Assembly: GCA_047495785.1 (NCBI GenBank)
Contig: JBLDXI010000009.1
Span: forward strand, 5,084,001 to 5,148,000
From: Lepidodermella squamata
Taxonomy: Eukaryota > Gastrotricha
Length of the DNA stretch: 64,000 nt
Direction: 5' to 3'
Part shown: positions 59,308-64,000 of the stretch, piece by piece
Position numbering within the stretch: position 1 is the first letter of the stretch
Layout: each line of letters opens with the position of its first letter
The notes under the pieces: model-generated
The model's database searches: none
The model's input: the letters and a program-made list of their open reading frames with translations, nothing else
Told to the model about the DNA's origin: nothing
Translations under genes and position numbers: made by a program

Positions 59308-60184
59308 TTACGCCTTGATGGCGAACTTGCGCTGCGGCCACACGCGCTCCTTGCGCAGCTGCTTCGCCGTCTTGACGCTGCGCTCGTGCGGGTTGAGCGC
59401 GCGGCGGATGGCGCGCGTGTACTTGCGGCGCAGCTCTTTCGGCTTGTGCGTCTTCGTCTTGTAGAACTTGCGCAGCGCCTCCGTCTGCGTCTGGTTGATC
59501 ACAGTCAGCACGCGCGCGATCGACTTGCGAATCACACGGCTAAGAAACAAAAACAAATAATATCACAAATTATTTCAGTGAAATATAAATAAAATTAAGC
59601 TGGACTTCCAAGCACTAACAAATTTGTCGAGCTAATATATCAATCAAAATCGAGTTTAATTATATGTCTTGGTAGGAAAAATCGCAAAACTTATGGAAAA
59701 TTTAACAAAATCTTTGAGAAATGGAATAAACCGTAAACTATGGAATTGTTTGGAAGCTGGAAAATTTGGCAACAGCTGTCTCTTGAAAATCGTTCTTATT
59801 TGGATTTTCCTTATAATCTTTCGATTGGTGGAAACATTGCGACCATTTTTTGAATATTTTAGTGAAAAAAACGAAAATTGGCTACGCAAATTGTTGCTGA
59901 GTTGAAGAAAATGAAAACTATAACAAAGGGAGTCGGAAATTCATTCAAATAATTCTCTTGCAAATTTGCTCAAAATTTCAAAAATTATGGAGAAAATGAA
60001 ACTTTGATCTTTGATTGATAACGCAAGTTAATGAGGCTCACATTTTGACGAGCTTGGACGGACCACCGCTGCCGGTGACCTTGGCGACGCGCAGGTTGGC
60101 GAGTTCCTGCTTCAGCTCCTCGAGCTGCTTGACGAGCTCCTCCTTCTTCTTGCCACGCAGATCACGAGCGCGAACCTTGCTCAT
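59308..60184 (-). CDS. RPL35: 60S ribosomal protein L35 (uL29)
   Basis: Two exons, 60184-60042 and 59539-59308, give 124 residues against 123 in human. N-terminal '[19 protein letters not shown]', RVAKVTGSG and [20 protein letters not shown] are diagnostic, and the C-terminus [15 protein letters not shown] matches the family end. It sits at the polypeptide exit tunnel of the large subunit. Exons are very GC-rich with strongly biased codons, as expected for a highly expressed gene. The intron of 502 bases falls within the conserved KIRV motif. A TTATTTTTAG acceptor-like site about 30 bases upstream of the ATG suggests a 5'-UTR intron or trans-splice site. Confidence 0.97.
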
Positions 60185-60738
60185 TTTCAACAAGACTGAC
60201 TAAATTCCTAAAAATAACAAGACACAACCATTATTTTCATCATCGTCTAAAAATCAGCATTGTTCATCTTCGTTATCAATTAAATATCGCGGTAAATATC
60301 AATGTTATTATAAACTTTAACCAATAGTCGTAGTGTTAAAATCGCTCAGAAAAAAGAGAGATAGAGTAAAGCTAAACAAATGATGTAGCAATGTTCGATA
60401 TTGAGTAACATCATTGGAATACGAGAGCGAGATTAATAAAAGTTTCAACTAAAAGAGATTATTTTTTACATAATAATAATTGTATAAAAAATGACTTTGT
60501 GCGCGTTTATGACAAGTAAAATGAGAATCACTCGTGCGGGGTCGTCGGAGAAAAAATTCATCAATCAATCGTGACTTGAAGTTGTAAAAAATTAAAATCA
60601 ATTAGATTAGACCAGATCGCAACTGGGCAAGGAAGAACAGAAAAAATGCGCGATTTTTCACAGATAAAGGTTCCGTAAGAAAAAGAACGTGATTTCCGAA
60701 AAATCACGTCCCTAACTGCGGAAATTGAAATTTTATAA
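60185..60738. other. Spacer between L35 and the coiled-coil gene
   Basis: AT-rich 554 bases serving as L35 upstream region and the 3' flank of the coiled-coil gene. Nothing else was recognised. Confidence 0.5.
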
Positions 60739-63175
60739 TTAGGCAATAGAGGAATAGCCAGACTCAGCCGATCGTTGAGAGCCAGCCGAAGAACCCGTCG
60801 CCCCTGGTTGCTTCAGATTGCTCGAATTTCCGCTGCTCGAAGTTGATTTCGCAACATTCTGACCCTGGTTCGAATTCGAGCTGGACCCGCTCGACGACGG
60901 CCGATCAATCAACAATTTCGACCCATTCAACCCGTTATTGACCACGAGATCAGGCGAAGATTCTCGATATTGGTGTTGCAGTAGCGAAAACCCACTCGGG
61001 AGACTCAAATTCAGCTGATTATTCACCAAATCTTGCTGCTGGTGGTCGAAAACCGCGTTCATCCGCCTTAATAGCCGGTGCAGATTCAAATAATCGGCGT
61101 GAACGACCAAAAGCTGCCCCACCAGCCGGCCAACCTCGTCCTGCCGCTCCTTCGCAACAAGTTCCAGCTGGTTCGACCTCGCCCGTTCTTCGGCTAACAA
61201 CCGCTCCTGCTCAGCCAATTTTCGCTCAAGGCTTCGAATTTCGACATTAACCAGCAACTGAGACTCGTCGTTAGTCGCTGAGGAAGATAACTTCGATTTC
61301 CGCAATCGATCGATTTCACCCGATAGTTCGATTTTCGATATCTCAAGGCTTTCAATCTCGTCCCTGGCTGATTTTTTACGGTCATTTGTTTCATTCAGCA
61401 GCAGTTGAAGGTCATTCAACCGTTTTTCGACCGTGGCAACTTCATTTAACAAGGTGTCTCGCCGCATCGAAAGAGCTGTTGTGTTTTCGATGAGGTCTTC
61501 AGCAAATCTTCGCTGTTGCTCCAATTCCTGCTGTTTCGCCATAGCTCGAGTGTCTAGGACTAACAGACCTTCTCGTAATGTATCATTTTGCCCCAGCAAT
61601 TGATCGCGTTCCATTTTAAGGTGGTCCAGATTCTGCCGGAGTTGCACGTTTTCGTTGTAGGCCGACTGGCTGTCGTCGAAAATCGCATCGCGTTGCTTCA
61701 AAATCGCATCGAACTCGCTACGAGCCGCCTCAATCGCTTGGTTCACCTGCCTCAGCTCTGAATTTCGCTCTTCCAGCCGCTTTTCTAGGTTCGACAGTTC
61801 GAATTTCGACTTAGAAAGCCTGTCTTCCACTGAATTCAACTCGTTTTTCGCGCTCTGACTTCGATTTACGATCAAATCCAGGCCCTTTCGATGCTGCTCA
61901 GCGGTTGATTGTAGCAAATCGAATTTCGCCTGTAACTCGCCGGTTTTCGCATTCAGATCGGACAATACTCGCCGGCCGTCGTTGATCAACTCGTCCAAAA
62001 CTGCGACTTCCTGCTGCTTCGAGGCTGTTTCAACGGCGAAAAGCTGCAACTGCTGCTCGTAATGACACGCATCGACCTTCAACTGCTCTTTCATCGCAAT
62101 CAGCTGGTTACATTCGTTCGAAACTCGCTGCAATTCGTCTTCCAAACCAGATTTTCGGTTTTCTAATTGACTGACTTGGTCACTTAGAATCGCTCGATTC
62201 GATGATAGGGCGTGAAGAGTTTCCTCAGCGGCATGGACTATTCCGGATAACGAGGCTAGTTCAGCTTCGACGGTTGGTGCTGAAGTTTCGGCACCACGAG
62301 ACCGGCTGTGACTTCGACTTGATCTTCGGCGATGAGATTCGGGCGATGATTCGCGTTTTTCTTCAATTTTCTGCTGTAGATTTTGCTGAAGTTGCGATAA
62401 CTGAGCGGCGTTCTGAAGTTGCTGCTGCTGCACCGTGGTCAGAAACGAGTGTTTAATCTCTTGAATTTCGTTTTTGAACTGCGAAAATCTGGAAAATTAA
62501 AAGAAAAATTAACGAAAAATCGGGATTTTAAGCACGAAATATAAAATAAATTTTGCCAAATTTCAGAAAGACTAATCACTTATCATGAAGGCTTTCACAG
62601 TCGCAGCTTTTTATCATCATAGTAGTCGATATTTTTCGAATTATTTAGATAAAAACTCACATTAATTCGAAATTTTTGTTGTGATCGACTTGTTGAACAG
62701 GCGGCTCTGGTCTCTTCTCCGGTTCAGTAGCCGCTTGCCTCAGCGATGACCGCCTTCTCGCCGCCCTGATTCGCCGTTCCTCCTCGGATTGCTCCTCGTC
62801 AGAAACCGAAACTTGGATCGATCGAGCCTTCATGTACGTCGTCTTCACGTTCGCTTGAACAGCGACTGGTTTCGCTATTTGAGGCGGTTCAGTGGCTAAA
62901 GCAACCGGTGGTTGGACCTGGTTTTGCGGTGGAATAGGCGGTTTCGACTCGACTACAGGTGGCGGAGCTACACAGCGATCGAGAAGTGAGCCGAATGCGT
63001 TCAACACGAAATTTTCGTGGGTGTCGAGGCGCCGATTCAGGCCGTTAAGGTGGGTTTTATAGGCGGTTGCTGCTGCGTCGAAGGAAACCGAGCACAGCTG
63101 GTGGCTGCAGTCGTTTTTATCTGGTGAGATGAAGCACATAGCGGTCAAACATCGGTCATCACAATAATTACTCAT
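60739..63175 (-). CDS. Long coiled-coil protein, possibly centrosomal
   Basis: Exons 63175-62661 and 62488-60739 encode about 754 residues. Residues 1-60 have spaced cysteines (CDDRC, SHQLCSVSF, DRC). Residues 65-170 are Pro-rich then acidic/basic (SVSDEEQSEEERRIRAARRR). From about 172 to 660 there is nearly continuous coiled-coil with regular heptads rich in Leu, Glu, Gln, Ser and Asn. The last 90 residues are Ser/Gly/Asn-rich low complexity. The ELDxLxxxL-type helices recall centriolin and similar centrosomal scaffolds, but coiled-coils match each other easily and I would not assign a family. The ATG at 63175 follows an in-frame TAA, so it is a genuine start. Confidence 0.75.
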
Positions 63176-63401
63176 TTTAGTTTAAAAAAATTCTGATAAA
63201 TCAGGAAAAATTTTAAATTGAAAATGCAACAGAATTTCTCAAGTTAATGGCAATTTTACGCGATTTGACTGCTAAGAAATTTAGCAAAAAATAAACAATA
63301 AAATCTAAAAATAAATAATCTAATAATTTGAACCTCTTGTTGCGGAATGTCTCAGTCAAGTGTTTACAAAACGAATTATTAGAAAATTTCAGCGACCACT
63401 T

Positions 63402-64000
63402 CTTACCTTTTTTCGTAGCAGTAGCAGCCTTCGGCGTCGAAATGTATATAGCCGTGTGTGGGACTGATTTAGTCGAGTTATTGTTGCTATTGTTAACGGG
63501 CTGCGCGGGCTGCGGAAGTTTCTCGCCGACTTCCTTTTCCGGCTTCTTTTCGCCCGAGGTCACAACAACATCGCCGATTTGCTGGACAATGGCCGCTGGC
63601 TGGGGTGTTTCGACTTCAGCCGGCGGCTGCGGCTTGACACTAGGCGGTTTCGTAGAGTCAGCTAGGGCATCGAGTCGCGCCTTCAAAGTGTCGATTTCAG
63701 CCTTGTAATGCCCGGCTGTTTGTTCGGAATTGCTCAGGCGTGACAGCAACTGGCGCGTCAAGGCCTCGGAATCGTCGTGAAAATCGTCGCCAAGTTCCGA
63801 GGTCGAAGTCGCTGCGGCTAGCGACGAATGATTTTTGCTCGCCTAAACAAAAAATGAAAAGCAATTTAGCACTTAGTTAGAAAACACACACAGGAAGCAA
63901 CATTCTGATCTGATATGTTCTTATTTTTCGAAAAATCAAGGCTTTTTAAGCGTCGCAAGAAAAATACACCAATTTACCTTTGAAATTAAAAACATGTACC
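63402..64000 (-). CDS. 3' part of an unrecognised gene (runs off window)
   Basis: Two exons are visible on the minus strand: 64000 to about 63979 and 63843-63402, joined in frame at KASKNH. The encoded region has a short coiled-coil (EQTAGHYKAEIDTLKARLDAL), then Pro/Glu/Lys- and Asn-rich sequence ending TPKAATATKK before a GTAAGA donor. The last exon is uncertain: acceptors near 63262 and 63190 would both end after a few residues. It could be the upstream gene of a pair with the coiled-coil protein that follows. Confidence 0.55.

Overview
The window is animal nuclear DNA. The protein families are metazoan (abLIM, Cdc25, PP2A B55, BAP31, astacin/CUB/kringle, DM9). Most introns are 45-60 bases, begin GT, end in TTTCAG or TTTTAG and are very AT-rich; there are also a few introns of 0.5-1.9 kb. 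Splice sites and small introns look like those of a nematode or other tiny ecdysozoan. A malate dehydrogenase 1B homologue (a family tied to cilia and sperm flagella), a kringle domain and DM9 repeats fit an ordinary nematode less well, so I do not name a species. Several genes have a 3' splice acceptor just before the start codon, and two neighbours are only 32 bases apart. This hints at 5'-UTR introns or spliced-leader trans-splicing with short operons.

Layout. 1-4.5 kb: three cadherin-like surface protein genes, one divergent from the other two. 5.6-11.2 kb: an UNC-115/abLIM actin-binding gene (minus). 11.2-12.2 kb: a TIP41-like PP2A regulator (minus). 13.5-21.6 kb: a lipid phosphate phosphatase followed by two tandem aspartate aminotransferase paralogues. 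22-28 kb: a LINE remnant, a SWI5-like repair gene and the PP2A B55 regulatory subunit. 29.8-34 kb: BAP31 and, convergent to it, MDH1B. 35-51.3 kb: an accessory block with three minimal Cdc25 copies surrounding a tail-to-tail pair of secreted astacin-EGF-CUB-kringle proteins, with tRNA-Arg genes and several small inverted-repeat elements. 51.8-52.3 kb: tRNA-Ile and tRNA-Lys. 52.6-57.6 kb: Ly6-like secreted proteins and a DM9 lectin-like gene. 59.3-60.2 kb: ribosomal protein L35. 60.7-64 kb: a long coiled-coil protein and the 3' part of another gene.

The strongest unusual signal is the astacin-like pair. Both copies keep the secreted multidomain layout and 14 matching exons, but every zinc-ligand histidine and the catalytic glutamate are replaced, so they look like secreted pseudoproteases fused to EGF, CUB and kringle domains. 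Others are a perfect 84-base inverted repeat enclosing a hammerhead-ribozyme-like core, and a Cdc25 copy whose intron donor has become AT and whose first intron carries a palindromic repeat array.

Exon coordinates were worked out by eye from splice consensus, frame continuity and family similarity; no searches or predictions were run.
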